A stretch of DNA of 64,000 bases. Source: Brassica napus (lineage: Eukaryota; Streptophyta; Magnoliopsida; Brassicales; Brassicaceae). Shown here piece by piece: positions 11,698-23,244 of this stretch. The notes under the pieces were generated by a model. That model was not told where the DNA came from, did not search any database, and saw nothing but the letters and a program-made list of their open reading frames with translations. The position numbers and the translations under genes were made by a program. Position 1 is the first letter of the stretch, and each line of letters starts with the position of its first letter. The stretch is taken from NCBI RefSeq assembly GCF_020379485.1, contig NC_063452.1:40612208-40676207 (forward strand), in the 5' to 3' direction.

Positions 11698-14357
11698 CAC
11701 TACAAGAAAAAAAAAATATTTCTTAGCAGACGAAAAATGCTATCTAACGATAAGATAGTGGTTTATGAAGCGATGTATCATCGTCCTTCATAATAGGTAA
11801 GACACATTAGATAGCAGTTTTTCGCGCTGCTTTCTTATTGTCATATACAATATCATTTTTTATGCAATTAAATATTCTTTAATAGTCGTATATTTTTTTG
11901 TTATTATTACATTATTGAAAAATAAAATAAAATATAATTTTTTTTTAAATTTTAAATTGAATTATTCATAAACTAAAACTGGTTTACATGTAAAAAAATA
12001 AACCAAAAGTAAACCAAGCTTAAACCTAAACCTATTTGCTAACTAAACCTAATAACAAACCACGCCGCCTTCAAGCTTCTTAACTCCGCCGCCGTCAACC
12101 ACCATTCGCTGTGACGACCAAGTCCTCGCGTCTCTCTCTTTTTTCCTTCGAAGTGGGAGACGGCGACGAAATCACCACGACTCTTCCCACTCACTGTCGT
12201 CGAGCTCGTCTTCGGCTCACCACTGCTAAGCTCGTCACATACACAACCGTCATATTCGTCTCCGGTTTATCTATCCTATCCGCCACACCTTTGTCTCAAT
12301 CTTCAAGCTTCTATTCTCTGACCATACACCACCAACTATAGACAGCAAGCTCTCCAACTAATAAAAAAATTTAAACGATTTAATCAGTTATAAACCCTAT
12401 AAATCGGTTTCAGATCTATATTGATTTCTACCTTATTCTCGATGGATGAATCAGAAGCAATGGAGAAGAAACTTATTTAAGTTTCTGTGTGGATTGAAGA
12501 CCTTCACGACGCTTCTTGAGAAAAAGCTCTCTTACTCTTGGATTTCCAGATATCGACCATGTTATCTTCTCTTCTCATTCGTCCTTCCTCGGAGTCAACC
12601 GCCATATGAAGAAGAGTAAGAATAAGAAGAGATGGTGGTGGTGGTTTAGAGAATAAGAAAGAGAGATGCGAAGAGACAAAAAAAGAAGAAGAGAAAGATG
12701 GTGATGGCCTATGAATGAAGAACAAAATTGAAAGGAAAGAAGAAAATCTGAGTCAGAGAAAAAAATTAGAAAACAATTGATTAATCAACTGTGGCCCTTG
12801 GATGAACACAAATCAAAAGTTGAAAGTAAAGATCTTTGTCACCCCACATTGACCAATCAGAAAACAGATTAGTGGATCATAACTTTAAGATCCAAAAGAA
12901 GACCTTCGAGATGCAGAAGAAGATCGTGTGGTTCGTAGAGAGAACCATTAGTCCAAGTCCAAATTTTTTAATCATCATATTTTAGAATATAATGATTTAG
13001 TTTAAATGTAAAATGAAATTAGTTTAAAGGTCTAAATTTGAAGGTTTGAGGTTTATTATGATTTAAGATTTGAGTATATAAAAAAACAGATTTGAGTATA
13101 TAAGGTTTAGAGTTTGGGTTTAAGATTCTAAGTTAAAGTTTGAATGTATTTTAAGAATTGGATTTAAGTTTGAAAAAATTCTATTTAGAACTTTGATATA
13201 AAGTTTGGAATTTAGAATAGAGGTTTGAGTATATGGTTTTAGGGTTAAATGTTTGGGGTATTGACTATTGAGATATGAGACTAATTTTTTTTTAAAATAA
13301 ATCATTTTGAGTTCTATTAATATTTGAGGTTAAACAAAAGATTTGATGTTAAAATATTAGAATTTAAAGTTTGTGTTTAGAGTGTAGGGTTAAAAAAACT
13401 TGTTTAGGGTTTAGATTCAAAAAGACAAACATAACGTTTTTGTTATGTTTTTCTATTTACAAACTCTATCGTAGGCATGGGCGTTCGGGTACCCGTTGGC
13501 ATTCGGGTCGGGTTTTTCGGGTTTTCGGATTTTCGGGTTTACGCTTCTAGGTCCCATACTAAAATTTTATTAGTACGGGTCGGGTTCGGATAATAACACT
13601 TCGGGTTCGGTTCAAAATTGTATTGCATCATAAAACCCATAAAGTAATCATATATCGTACGGATTCGGATTATATCGGTTCGGTTCGGATATAACCAAAG
13701 TAAAAACAAAATTTTTGAAGTAAAACATAAAGAAAAACATCTATTAAATAAAAATTAATCTATCACATATAGAATTGATAAAATAACAATATAATGTTAA
13801 ATCAAGCATGAAAACAAACATCATTTGTAAACAATATGTATTGCCTTATAGAGAGTAGACTTTTTATTTCAATGAGCAAATTATAAAATACTTATTTATA
13901 ACTAATTGTGTACTTAAAGCATTTATTAGAATTTTAATATTTATTATTATATATAATATTACCACAAATATTGATTTTAATAATTGAAATATTTATATAT
14001 ATTTCAAAATACTTATATTGACTATTAATTTCGGACTTTTCGGGTTACCCGTTCGGGTTCGGTTAATAACACTTCGGGTTCGGATATTTTTTGTACTATA
14101 CTACAAAACCCGTTCGGGTATTTTTACGTTTCGGGTCGGATAACGGGTTGGGTTTTTTGGTCCGGGTTCGGTTCGGATTTCGGGTTCCGGATTTTATGCC
14201 CATGCCTACTCTATCGTAGCGCTTTCAAATATGCCTACTCTATCGTAGCGTTTCCAAATATACAAACGCTATCTAAAACTAATGGTTATGTCAACCATAG
14301 CAGAAAGACAAAAAACACTATGTTCTACTGCTATCAAAACCGTTTTTTCTTGTAGTG
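11698..14357. mobile_element. Complete non-autonomous CACTA element, 2660 bp
   Basis: Both ends carry the inverted repeat CACTACAAGAAAAAA (left at 11698; right as the reverse complement ending at 14357). The flanking trinucleotides are identical: AAT at 11695-11697 and 14358-14360. Subterminal motifs GCTATCTAA and GCTATCGTAGCG recur near both ends. The interior has a C/T-rich then GA-rich stretch (12050-12950) and an AT-rich stretch of GGTTTAGAGTTTGGG-like words (13020-13430), but no transposase frame. A hAT-type element is nested at 13472-14208; without it and its duplication the CACTA is about 1.9 kb. Confidence 0.9.
13472..14208. mobile_element. Non-autonomous hAT-type element nested in the CACTA, 737 bp
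   Basis: Starts TAGGCATGGGCGTTCGGG and ends GGATTTTATGCCCATGCCTA, giving an 11-bp perfect terminal inverted repeat. The 8-bp target CTCTATCG is duplicated exactly at 13464-13471 and 14209-14216. Both ends are dense in TTCGGGT and GGTTCGG words. The exact ends and duplication suggest a fairly young insertion, later than the CACTA it interrupts. Confidence 0.92.
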
Positions 14358-14395
14358 AATATTATCCAAACTATACATCCATTTAGAAAACTAAA

Positions 14396-14680
14396 TCGTT
14401 GTAACAAAATCAACATAAACTATAGTAGAAGACAGATTCCGAGAATTTCTTGTAAGCCTGTCCGCCACTGTGTTATATCCTCTTGAAATATGTGGGATCA
14501 CAAAGTTAAATAAGAACTTCTTGTATAGTTGAAATTCATTCAAATGGGAAGTGAAAACCGACCATTATGTCGGCGTAAAAACTATCTTCACTAGTTGAAA
14601 ATAATTTGTTGCAAACACCACCTCTAAGAATTGCATATCTTTATGCGCTCCATCGTCCAAATCAAATATCACATTCTGCA
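14396..14680 (-). pseudogene. Degenerate LINE RNase H fragment
   Basis: Minus-strand translation gives DLDDGAHKDMQFLEVVFAT, then NYFQLVKIVFTPT, a stop, WSVFTSHLNEFQLYKKFLF, then HISRGYNTVADRLTRNSR. This aligns by eye with the RNase H end of the LINEs elsewhere in this window (FATDCSQLVKM, RADSLARSARK). The last catalytic Asp (V-A-D-R-L) remains, while the FATD aspartate is Asn. One in-frame stop and no flanking LINE body or tail show it is an old fragment. The next 170 bp (14700-14870) may be more of the same but are unreadable. Confidence 0.6.
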
Positions 14681-15119
14681 CAAAAAGTGATAGGATTCAT
14701 AGGATTTTCATTCCAATATAATGTTGTCGGTTGAGTTGTAGAACCATGCTGCAGAACCATCTTTGACCCATAAAAATATCTTGTTCTCGCCAAGTTCTAT
14801 CCACATAACACCATCTCAAGTATCCCATATGTTGGGGCGATTGAGGAGCATGCTTCTCCTCTAAATACTTTGAAGCTAGTTGTCATATTTGCCATTTAAT
14901 ATGTTTTAAAAAGTTTTTAATAAATAAATGGGAAAAAAGTTAATGTAGTCCTAATTTATCAGTTTACTACTAGATTAGTTCTAATATTTTTTTTTTTAAT
15001 TACTGGTTTAGTTTTGATACCTATAATGCTCTTAGACTCTTTGTTATGTAAAACGCTAATTACAAAACTGCCATTAATATAATTTTTAATTTTTAAAAAA
15101 AAAATTAATAATTACAATT

Positions 15120-15595
15120 TTACCATTTGATAGATTTATTTGATTCACGTTACAAGAAGCAACAGACTTATGAACCATAGATTTATTTCTACATTGCTAC
15201 GAACTTATTTAAAATCGATAGACTTAATTTGATTTTCACAGATTTATTTGATAGATTTATTTTTCTTTGGCAACAGATTTATTTAATTTTGACAGATTTA
15301 TTTCTTATAGATACAGACTTATCTAAAGTTGACAGATTTATTTAAGGTTGACAGATTTATTTAAGGTTTGATAGATTTATTTGCTCTTTAGACACAAATT
15401 TATTTATTTTTGACAAACTTATTTTTGTTTTCATAGATTTGTTTTCATTTGCCCACAAATTTATTTAGTTTTGATAGATTTCCAACCGATTTATTTCTTT
15501 TCAATAGATTTAGTTAACAAACTTCAACAGATTTATTTACTTTTGACCACAGATTTCTTTTCTTTTTGAAGACAGACTTATATAATTTTAACCAA
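15120..15595. repeat. Degenerate tandem array of a TTGACAGATTTATTT motif
   Basis: About 20 imperfect copies of a 15-30 bp AT-rich unit built around GACAGATTTATTT follow each other, all in the same orientation. The array lies inside the MULE, just past the end of the DUF1985 gene. Unit spacing is irregular. Such arrays are seen in MULE subterminal regions and may be transposase-binding or simple decay of a minisatellite; neither is shown. Confidence 0.7.
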
Positions 15596-15630
15596 TTAAC
15601 CAAAATCGTGACAAACCATGTAAATCAGAT

Positions 15631-17171
15631 TTAATTTAAACCAAACAATAATTTAAATGCGACTTTCTCAATTAAGGGACCAATTATGACATCAACCTTC
15701 GTACCAATTGCTGCATCCAAACCAGCCATTAATTTAGTAGCCATATTGGTGTTCATGTTGTCTACTTTTTCGGTCAGAGTCTTCAACATGGTCAACATCG
15801 CAGTGCTTGGCGTATCATTACCGTCAGCCTACATTAAAACCATTGAAGAATTTAGAAAATCTTATCATACCAACTAGTATTTAATACCAAAATATAATAT
15901 TGTACTCACATTATACCGACAATCTTCCATAGGTTTAGCCTTCTTATCCTTGTTTGCTGAATCCTCTGAAACATTCATGGGGATAGATTCTTTACGCTTA
16001 GTCCTTTTCGTAACAGAAGTTTCAACTAAATCCCATGCTTTACGATTGACACAGTCATCAAGTATATCACGGATCAAGTGGTTCACATTTTCATCTTCAA
16101 GCTCACCATCCCATTTAGGGACTAAATTCTCGTCAACGTGTGAAAAGAAATGCCGTACACGAACCTGGAAATAAAAAATGAATGTGAGATTCATTCAATT
16201 TAAGAGTCAAAACAAACATAAAAGTAAAAAAAAAAACAAGAGTAAAGAAATCACCAAAAACAAGAAATAAAACATTACAAATTTGGTACCTTATCTTCGT
16301 GTTCGATTTTTTCTTGTCTAATGAAGTCGTCAGACACGAACCGTTTTCTTGATCCAGCCCATGAAAGGAGAGGAACTTCTACCTCAACAATTTTGTTTCC
16401 GTACTAATCTCCTAGGCCAGTAACAGCCTCATATCCCCATATGAGTAGCACGTACACAAATCCTTCCATTGTATATGATTTCTTTGCGTCATAACTGACA
16501 CACTTAATGTAGTGTATCAAACTCTTACATGCAACTCGACCCCATGGATATCTCCCGAAAGCTTCAAAATCAAGTACTCGCTTTGCACACTCCAACGGGA
16601 TCCGACGTGTAGGAGCTATGCCAAATATTGCGATATGCAAAATACACAACCGTCCTACTATAATCCTTTTCTCAAGACTCCAGTTCTTGCATCTTCCCAA
16701 TACCAACTGCAACTCATTCAGACTAGGACCAACAGTTGTACACACATTCAGTTCTGCCCAAAATTCTTTATGGTCAACTTTGCAAAGGTCACCATTATCA
16801 AACATATCACAATTCAAACCAGTTATCTCACCAAACTCTAACAAAGAGAGACGAATCGGCTGCCAATCAATTAACGACCATATCTCATAGTTCTTTCTAA
16901 CTACCAGCTGATGCGTTAAGAGGTAATGAACAACCTTTGCAGACCATATGAAATCAAGCTCGTAAAGTCTAGGAAAAACTCCAACTGATGACTTCTTCAG
17001 TGCATCCCATGCGTCGTTTCCTACTCCTACTTCCACCATTTGAAAATTTGACAAATAACTATAGTAACTCATACTCTTTTGTTGGTTAGGTGTTTTCCCC
17101 TTTTTGTATAGTCGTTGTGGATAATTAGTCGTAGTGCTAGCTGAGGCCATATCTAGCAATGGAAAGTTCAA
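15631..17171 (-). pseudogene. DUF1985-domain gene of a MULE, interrupted by one stop codon
   Basis: Reconstructed minus-strand exons are 17171-16290, 16164-15910 and 15828-15631, with GT-AG introns and phase 0 at the second junction. The first exon holds a DUF1985 domain: LYELDFIWSAKVVHYLLTHQ, IWSLIDWQPIRLSLLEFGEI, FGRYPWGRVACKSLIHYIK. An in-frame TAG at 16404-16406 replaces a sense codon after EAVTGLGD. The same frame then continues with YGNKIVEVEVPLLSWAGSRK to HEDK and a consensus donor. Exon 2 is charged (DENLVPKWDGELEDENV). Exon 3 is a predicted coiled coil (LKTLTEKVDNMNTNMATKLM) ending in TAA at 15631-15633. The usual C-terminal ULP1-type C48 protease is absent. The true start may be the internal ATG at 17150 (MASAST) behind a possible acceptor. 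Function of DUF1985 is unknown. Confidence 0.75.
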
Positions 17172-17949
17172 AGTAACATTAGCATGAAATAACTACAGAG
17201 AAATGCATATAAATAACAAATAAATATTCACTATATAACATGTAAGAGTTGGTTACACTGACTAAAATGAACTGATAGATGTTAAATTGACAAACAAACA
17301 ATGAAAAATCTAAATCAATACTGTTTTATGACTTCACATTGAGGACAAAGATTGAAACCATATACTGACCTTGAGTTGATGTTTAACGTGGTCAGTAGCA
17401 ACTAGAACTGATTCAAATTTTGTCGGAACCTAAAACCACCGTGACTGTGAACAAAATTAATTGTTTTGAAATTCATTCAAATCTGAGAGGAAGACTGAAA
17501 CCAGAAATAAATATTGGACAGAGACTTACGACTGTGAATCTAACCGGCGGACAAGCTCCACTAGCGGAGAAGACAAGAGCCTACGGAACCTATACTCCTC
17601 CGAGTAAGGTGTTTCTCCCTGTACAAAACGACGCTCTTCACGCCGGTGAACACGAGGCAAGTCGGAGGAACGGAGAAATCGAAAGCCCTCAGAGGCAGTC
17701 TACGTTCGTCGACAATGGAACCATAAACCCTAATTTTTTTTACTCAAACCTATCGTGTGTTGTTATTTTATTAATGTGTATTTTATTTTTAATTTTCTTA
17801 TTCTATTAATGTAAAAATAGAAATAAATAACAATATAGAGGGTTAATCCGTCTTTTACCCCTTTAGTTAACATATGTCGATAGACGAGAGTTAGATTAGT
17901 AATTAACTGAAAAATGAGAGTTAGATTGAGTAATTTTCTCTAAATAAAT

Positions 17950-18153
17950 TAATGATTTTTAACGTATTATTAATGTTGTAGTGTTTTTGGAGATTTTAAA
18001 GCCTTTACATGTAATTTAGACTTTTGGACAAAAAGATGAAAGCAAAAATTTTAGAGATTAAATGAACCTTATGGCATCATAAGCATTGTATCATTTGAAG
18101 GATTTTCCACCACTTGATCTTGCTCACATTTGGACATAAAAGACTCGGGACAC

Positions 18154-18184
<31 letters not shown>

Positions 18185-18700
18185 TTTTATATCCCAAGTG
18201 TTTGTGGTCAATCTGAAATTGAAATCTAAACACACAATGGAAATATGAAAACAATTAAGAACGGTCTGTCTAACGTTGAGATGGAGCAAAAAAAAGGAAG
18301 GGTGATCGACCGGTTCATCTAACTAAACATTTAGTGACTGGCGGGAGGTGATCAATCGATTACATGTCCATAATCTTGGAAAACTTTGCAAATCTCTAAA
18401 TATGTTTTCAAAATCTACATCAGACCACCTAATGAATTTTGGCCCAAGGAATGCACTTTGATTGTTTTTATTTAATTAATATATTAATTGCTCTAATAAA
18501 TTTTATTTTTTCTCCTACCTTCAGAAAAAGACATGTCCACTGTTATTAGATATTATAATGATGGTGAGTTGAAAAAACCTTTGGTCGATGGGTTACTAAC
18601 ACCAACAATTAAGGGAAATGGTGGAATGAGTGGTCGCATAGAGGTTGCGGAAGGCCACTGATTTACAAGATCTTTAGGATATGACACACCTAAAGATCAG
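17950..18700. other. AT-rich intergenic DNA
   Basis: Contains the AT microsatellite at 18153-18188; otherwise I recognise no gene or element. Confidence 0.5.
18153..18188. repeat. AT dinucleotide microsatellite followed by a T-run
   Basis: About 12 TA units (18153-18175) followed by a T-run of about 12. Confidence 0.9.
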
Positions 18701-19500
18701 TAGTTTAAATGAAGGATATGACTCACCAACAATTGAAATGTTCAATGAGAACAAAAGAGAATATTCTCATTTTTAGAAGAAGAAATGTTGTTCTTTATTC
18801 ATTCTGATCATGCCTCTTATATCGAGTTACATATTTCGGTAATAAAGAAGAATGTAGAAAATTAGACAATTTTGAAAACAGAAAAGTGGACTACTTTTGA
18901 CTTGAAATGAATTCTTCTTTGAATGACTCTTGGTATAGCCACGACTTCAAATCTTTCTGGAGAACTCTTTGTCTTCTATTGAAAGGAATGGTCCAGTAAA
19001 AATCATGATTATTTGCCTGGTCGAATCTTAGCTTTAGAAAAAAAACATAGTGACTTTGGCTGGATCCTTTTCTTAAGCCTAATAAGTCTGTTTTGTAGAT
19101 CTGCTTGAAAATAATAAGACCCAAACTTTCCTGAACGTCTTTAGGCTGATAAAACACCTTTTTCAAGACTCCTTTGCTTGTTGGTCCATTAAAAATCAGT
19201 GTTCAATGGAGGAACAAGATCAATATGGCCGAAAAATGGCTGCTTCGACTAACTCTCAAATCTTCATTAGTGTAGTTGTCTTCATTTCCCCACTTGATTC
19301 TCCTGATCCTTCAGTTCATCATCAAACCCCATCACTAACTTCCTTGGGTAGTCCTAAACATCCTCCGGGTCGTTCTGATCGATAAAGTCGATGCGAGCCA
19401 TCCATGCATGTATCATCACAACCTTCCACACCTATGTAAACATAATATGAGCCACACATTTGAAGATAAATCATTTGAGTGGGCTTTGATATGATTTGAA
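18700..19500 (-). mobile_element. LTR-retroelement-like remnant
   Basis: On the minus strand, ATCATATCAAAGCCCACTC near 19475-19493 resembles the TATCAGAGC initiator-Met primer-binding site of copia elements. Further on, ACTCGATATAAGAGGCATG (about 18810-18830) followed by GAATGAATAAAG resembles an LTR TATA box and polyadenylation signal. No LTR ends, target duplication or gag/pol frame was found. A short internal region between such signals would suit a TRIM-type element, but this is tentative. Confidence 0.25.
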
Positions 19501-19843
19501 CTAAAATCACAAAGTTTCATATTTCCATTGTATTTCCGTTGTTATCTAGTTTTTAGATTTGTTCACAGGAAAATATTCTATATTTCATCTCCGTATAAGG
19601 ATTTTTAAAGATCTATATATATATATATATATTTATTTATTTATGCAATCTATTTTTTTAGTGTTGTTATTTTTATATTATTGATTAAGTAGATCTATTT
19701 TGATTTAAGTGTTTAATAGGAATTTATTCATAATTTAGTAGATATACTTCGATTTATAAAATGGTGCTTTCTCTAGATAGAGATAGTTTTATATTCAATT
19801 ATGTTCTTAATGCCTAGTGTTAGGTTACGAATTAAAAAGACAG

Positions 19844-19975
19844 ATCAAGCGTTGTGCATCTAGCGGATCAAACGGACTGAACGGAACAAGAGTGGACCTC
19901 TAGCCGTACAAGAATGGATCAAGCGAATCTAGCGGTGCAAGAATGGATCAAGCGGATATAGCGGTCTAAAACATA
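19844..19975. repeat. Short direct repeats of a CAAGAATGGATCAAGCG unit
   Basis: Two 28-bp units, period 29 bp, lie at 19909-19936 and 19938-19965 and differ at two positions. Weaker copies of GATCAAGCG and CTAGCGG precede them from 19844. GC-richer than the flanks; origin unknown. Confidence 0.65.
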
Positions 19976-20399
19976 TGTTTGAATGGGTGAAAGTGGATAA
20001 AAATAGTTTAAAATACTGTACAAATTTAAATTAATTTATACAAAATTTATAATAATAATTTATTAATTATATTATATTATTTTTTCTAATTTAATTTAAT
20101 TTAATTGTTTTAGCGATAGTTATTTTGGTGTTCATTATGAAACAAACAAATTTTCTGGTGCATCTAATAAAATATCTAGTTTTTGATTTAAATTATGTTT
20201 TATATTAATTTTTAAAATTATTCAATTTTTTTTTTCACAAAAACTAAATTGAAATATAATACTAGTTATAATATAGATCAGTCCATATATATGAATTGAA
20301 CAATTAATCTAATGTATATAAAAATTAATTGAATTAGTTAGTTTAAAAAAAATGTTTTCAAATAGTTAGTAATATTGGAACATAAAAGTCGGTTATTTA
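19976..20399. other. AT-rich intergenic DNA
   Basis: Very AT-rich; no gene or terminus recognised. Confidence 0.55.
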
Positions 20400-21445
20400 T
20401 TTTTTTTTTTCCTTCAAACGGCTATTCTATTACTCAAGCTTGAGGTGGTCTGGGAAACCAGACCGGAACAAAACAACCAATGTAATACAATTTCCTATGG
20501 AAGGATCTCGCTATCTTAGCTAGTGAATCAGACGATACATTTCCTGACGAGGTACAAAAAACAATTGAGAACTCCGTGAATCTTGCTTTCAACTTCATAA
20601 ACTCCTCCAGCTCAGTAGAAAAGCTTGGCCATGCTCCTGGGTCTTTGGTCATCGCGATTAATTTCTTGCAGTCAGTCCCAAAAGATTGGCATGTTGATAC
20701 CTGTAGCATACATTCCATTGCCCATGATAATGCTTCCAGTTCAGAATGCAGTGGTGAGATTCGACGTCGTTGATTTCTTGCTCCCAATAATTGTAGCGCA
20801 CCACTTGAACTTACCCATGTCCATCCATAACCACTAAAGAGTGCATCATGTGTCCATGATCCATCTATCATGCAATGCTCAGAGATTGGATTCCCTACTG
20901 TGTTTTGTTCTCCCACCATCTCGTCTGTTCTTTGATTTGCGTCAAACCAAGCTTGGCATTCAGATTCAGCGTGTCCGACAGTTTCCAAAGAATATTTCAA
21001 TTCCTTTAAAGAGTTTGTCGTTCCTCGCTTTCCAAATAAACCATATGATCCATGGATATGGGTCCCTGTCCAATTCTGGTTCTACAATATCATTCTTCCT
21101 CCAGAACAGGTAATCTATATTCGTGAACTGACTTCCGCTTGGTAATATAGTCGGCGGCGTTGGGGTGGATGCATGTGCCATGTCTGAATTGCAGGAGGAA
21201 TTCAAAGATTGATAGTTTCAGTCATCATCTGCACCACATCGAGGGCAGTAATTATCGCATCACATATGGCGATGAGTCAGATTACTAGTTACTGCTAGTT
21301 GGCCCGATACCACCGGCCAAATGAGATGTCTCATTTTTGGAGGAGCTTTTATCTTCCAAGCAAATGCCTGGAGCTTTGTGATACTTGCTACCGTATATAG
21401 TGGTCCCTCGATTTGTACACAATTTGGATGCTTGTAGTTCATTCC
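20400..21445 (-). mobile_element. 5'-truncated LINE, minus strand
   Basis: The poly(A) tail appears as the T-run at about 20400-20411. The body reads right to left and is truncated at about 21445, inside the zf-RVT region. It belongs to the same subfamily as the LINEs at 29849-31267 and 38024-39265 (C-terminus ending W-F/L-P-R-P-P/L-Q-A). Confidence 0.85.
20434..21442 (-). pseudogene. LINE ORF2 fragment: zf-RVT and RNase H
   Basis: Minus-strand translation gives zf-RVT (ITKLQAFAWKIKAPPKMRHL), then a TGA where the family has Arg before CDNYCPRCG, and another stop shortly after. A second open piece holds IDYLFWRKNDIVEPELD and YPWIIWFIWKARNDKLF. A frameshift near 20990 leads into the RNase H domain (20434-21000): CMIDGSW, LHSELEALSWAMECM, FGTDCKKLIAM and SSDSLAKIARSF supply the four acidic positions. 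Two nonsense codons, a frameshift and 5' truncation make it dead. Confidence 0.85.
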
Positions 21446-23244
21446 TATTATAGTATTATACAGTTAAAACCTTTATAAATTAATAATATTGAGACTGTGA
21501 TTTTATTAATTTATAGAGTTATTCATTTACAAAAAATTCGTTTTAAATTTTTTTTTCTATTTTATGATTTTTTCCTAAAATGAGAAAATATTTGATTTTA
21601 TTGTAAATACATTATAAGATTTTTGAAATTCAACATTTATATTAGTTTTATTATATTATTTTGTGTATATAAAATATATTTCATAGAATTAATGTGTTTT
21701 AGATATAATTTTACTAAATTTCATCAAAAGAAATTCTATTTTGATAAAAAATAAACAATATAATGATTGGTTTGTACTTTTATATAAAATGTATATATAT
21801 AACTTATTAATTCTTATTTCCATAATACCATATCTTTACTATAGATTCTAAGAAAAATATATTTATTATTTTATTGATTGTGTTATATTTTGAACGAGTC
21901 CAACTTGGGACCGGATTTTTTTAATTTATGGTTTTTTTAGTTTAGTTCAAATATAATTTATAAAGTTTGTATCGTATAAAGCAGATCCATTTTTAACTTG
22001 TACAAATGTTGAATGGAGAAACAAAGAGTGGACCAAACACTCATGTGTGTCATCCACTCTTCCCCCATCTCCCAATCGAAGCCTTAAACTGAAAATTTAA
22101 CTACGCTTAAAGTAATTTGCATGAACATCAAATTGTTGGATTGACATGACTTAAATTGAATACTCCACTAGTGCTATTATTAAAATATTTAGTGAGCAAA
22201 TTAAAATGCTTGCTCTTTTATGTTGTTAAATGTACTAGTGGAGTATATCACTAGTGGAAAGATGTTTTAATTTACAAAAAGATGTTTGTGTTTATAGAGT
22301 TAATTATAAAGTGATTCTAGATTTTAAGGAGTGGAGATATATCAAACTTAATTTTTTGTTCTATATATGAAAATATCTTGTTTGCTTTGATATCTGAATT
22401 ATCAAATCAGGGACCCCTAAGGAATTCCATGACACCTAAAATCTTGTTTTGAATTTGAAGAATCCATATTGGAGAAACTATTAAGATATATAGCCATTTA
22501 GTTTTTTGGATGTGAAATGTACACCAACGTTACAAAACGTTGAAAAGGTTTGTGATTATTACACATGCGTGTGATCGTGTCTTAAAACGCGAAGCGAGAT
22601 CATGAAGTTGGGATATAATATAGACTGTCATTATTTAATTAAGTGATAATTCGCTCCCTGCACGGAATGAGATTTTTTAAAAATTGTATTACCATTCTCT
22701 TATATTATATATATTTTTTTTTCTCTTGATAGTAACAAAATTTTAAACAAAGTGATATCACATTATATTGATTTGTGGTATGTACTAATTTTGAAACCAA
22801 AACATATTTACTACGTATGTGGCACAACTAATTGATGATTAAAAATTTGTTATAGGACCCGTTCAGGAAAAACGATAGCTAAACTGAAAACCTCACCATT
22901 TGTTTCAGATTATCAAACGACAGATCAAATATATCTTGTCGGTGATGCGACGAAGAAAAGGGGTTATTCGGGTTAAACGAAGAAAAATTGTGCATGATTC
23001 ATGTTCTCGCCAAAGAAATTCAATAGCTTTTTAATACATGTTTGTTTTCCGATCTCTTGTTAATTTACGACAATCTTATTTAACATCTAGTTTATCTGCG
23101 GTTTTAATTCATTCTGGTATGATATCATCAAGAAAATATTGAGCTTCCTAACTGCGAGAAGAACCGTTGTATCAATAAACAAACAGATAGTTATGTTTCT
23201 TTTTGTCCGCTACCGATGAATGGCAAATCTAGGTTTAATCTATC
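21446..23244. other. 1.8-kb AT-rich intergenic stretch
   Basis: No gene seen. It includes the hairpin at 22161-22245. The part at 22540-23100 is slightly less AT-rich (GTGATGCGACGAAGAAAAGG region near 22943) but shows no domain. Confidence 0.5.
22161..22245. repeat. 85-bp hairpin with 12-bp perfect inverted repeat
   Basis: TACTCCACTAGT (22161-22172) pairs with ACTAGTGGAGTA (22234-22245), and an inner GAGCAA/TTGCTC pair lies in the loop. A third CACTAGTGG follows at 22249. The TA at both outer ends would suit a Stowaway-like miniature element, but the arms do not match the usual CTCCCTCC start. Confidence 0.6.

Larger units (their letters stand above)
14930..17940 (-). mobile_element. Mutator-like element (MULE) carrying a DUF1985 gene, 3011 bp
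   Basis: A 9-bp target TAAATAAAT is exactly duplicated at 14921-14929 and 17941-17949, the Mutator hallmark. The ends are inverted but divergent: left GGGAAAAAAGTTAATGTAGT, right read inward GAGAAAATTACTCAATCTAA, with similarity continuing for about 55 bp. Inside is a three-exon minus-strand gene with a DUF1985 domain and no MURA transposase or C48 peptidase. DUF1985/ULP1-type cargo is known for Kaonashi-type MULEs of Arabidopsis; membership of that group is inference. Mobilisation would need a transposase from elsewhere. Confidence 0.85.

Noticed and set aside
12111..12341. Possible Ser/Thr-rich small protein in the CACTA
   Set aside because: Short, compositionally biased, no start context or homology that I recognise; kept only as possible captured sequence.
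15120..15595. A CRISPR-like array
   Set aside because: Units are degenerate with irregular spacing and no unique spacers, and the genome is a plant.
15686..15877. Plus-strand open frame of 63 codons
   Set aside because: It is the antisense shadow of the third exon of the minus-strand DUF1985 gene.
17420..17809. Plus-strand open frame of 129 codons inside the MULE
   Set aside because: No domain; the region lies upstream of the minus-strand DUF1985 gene and reads better as its 5' region on that strand.
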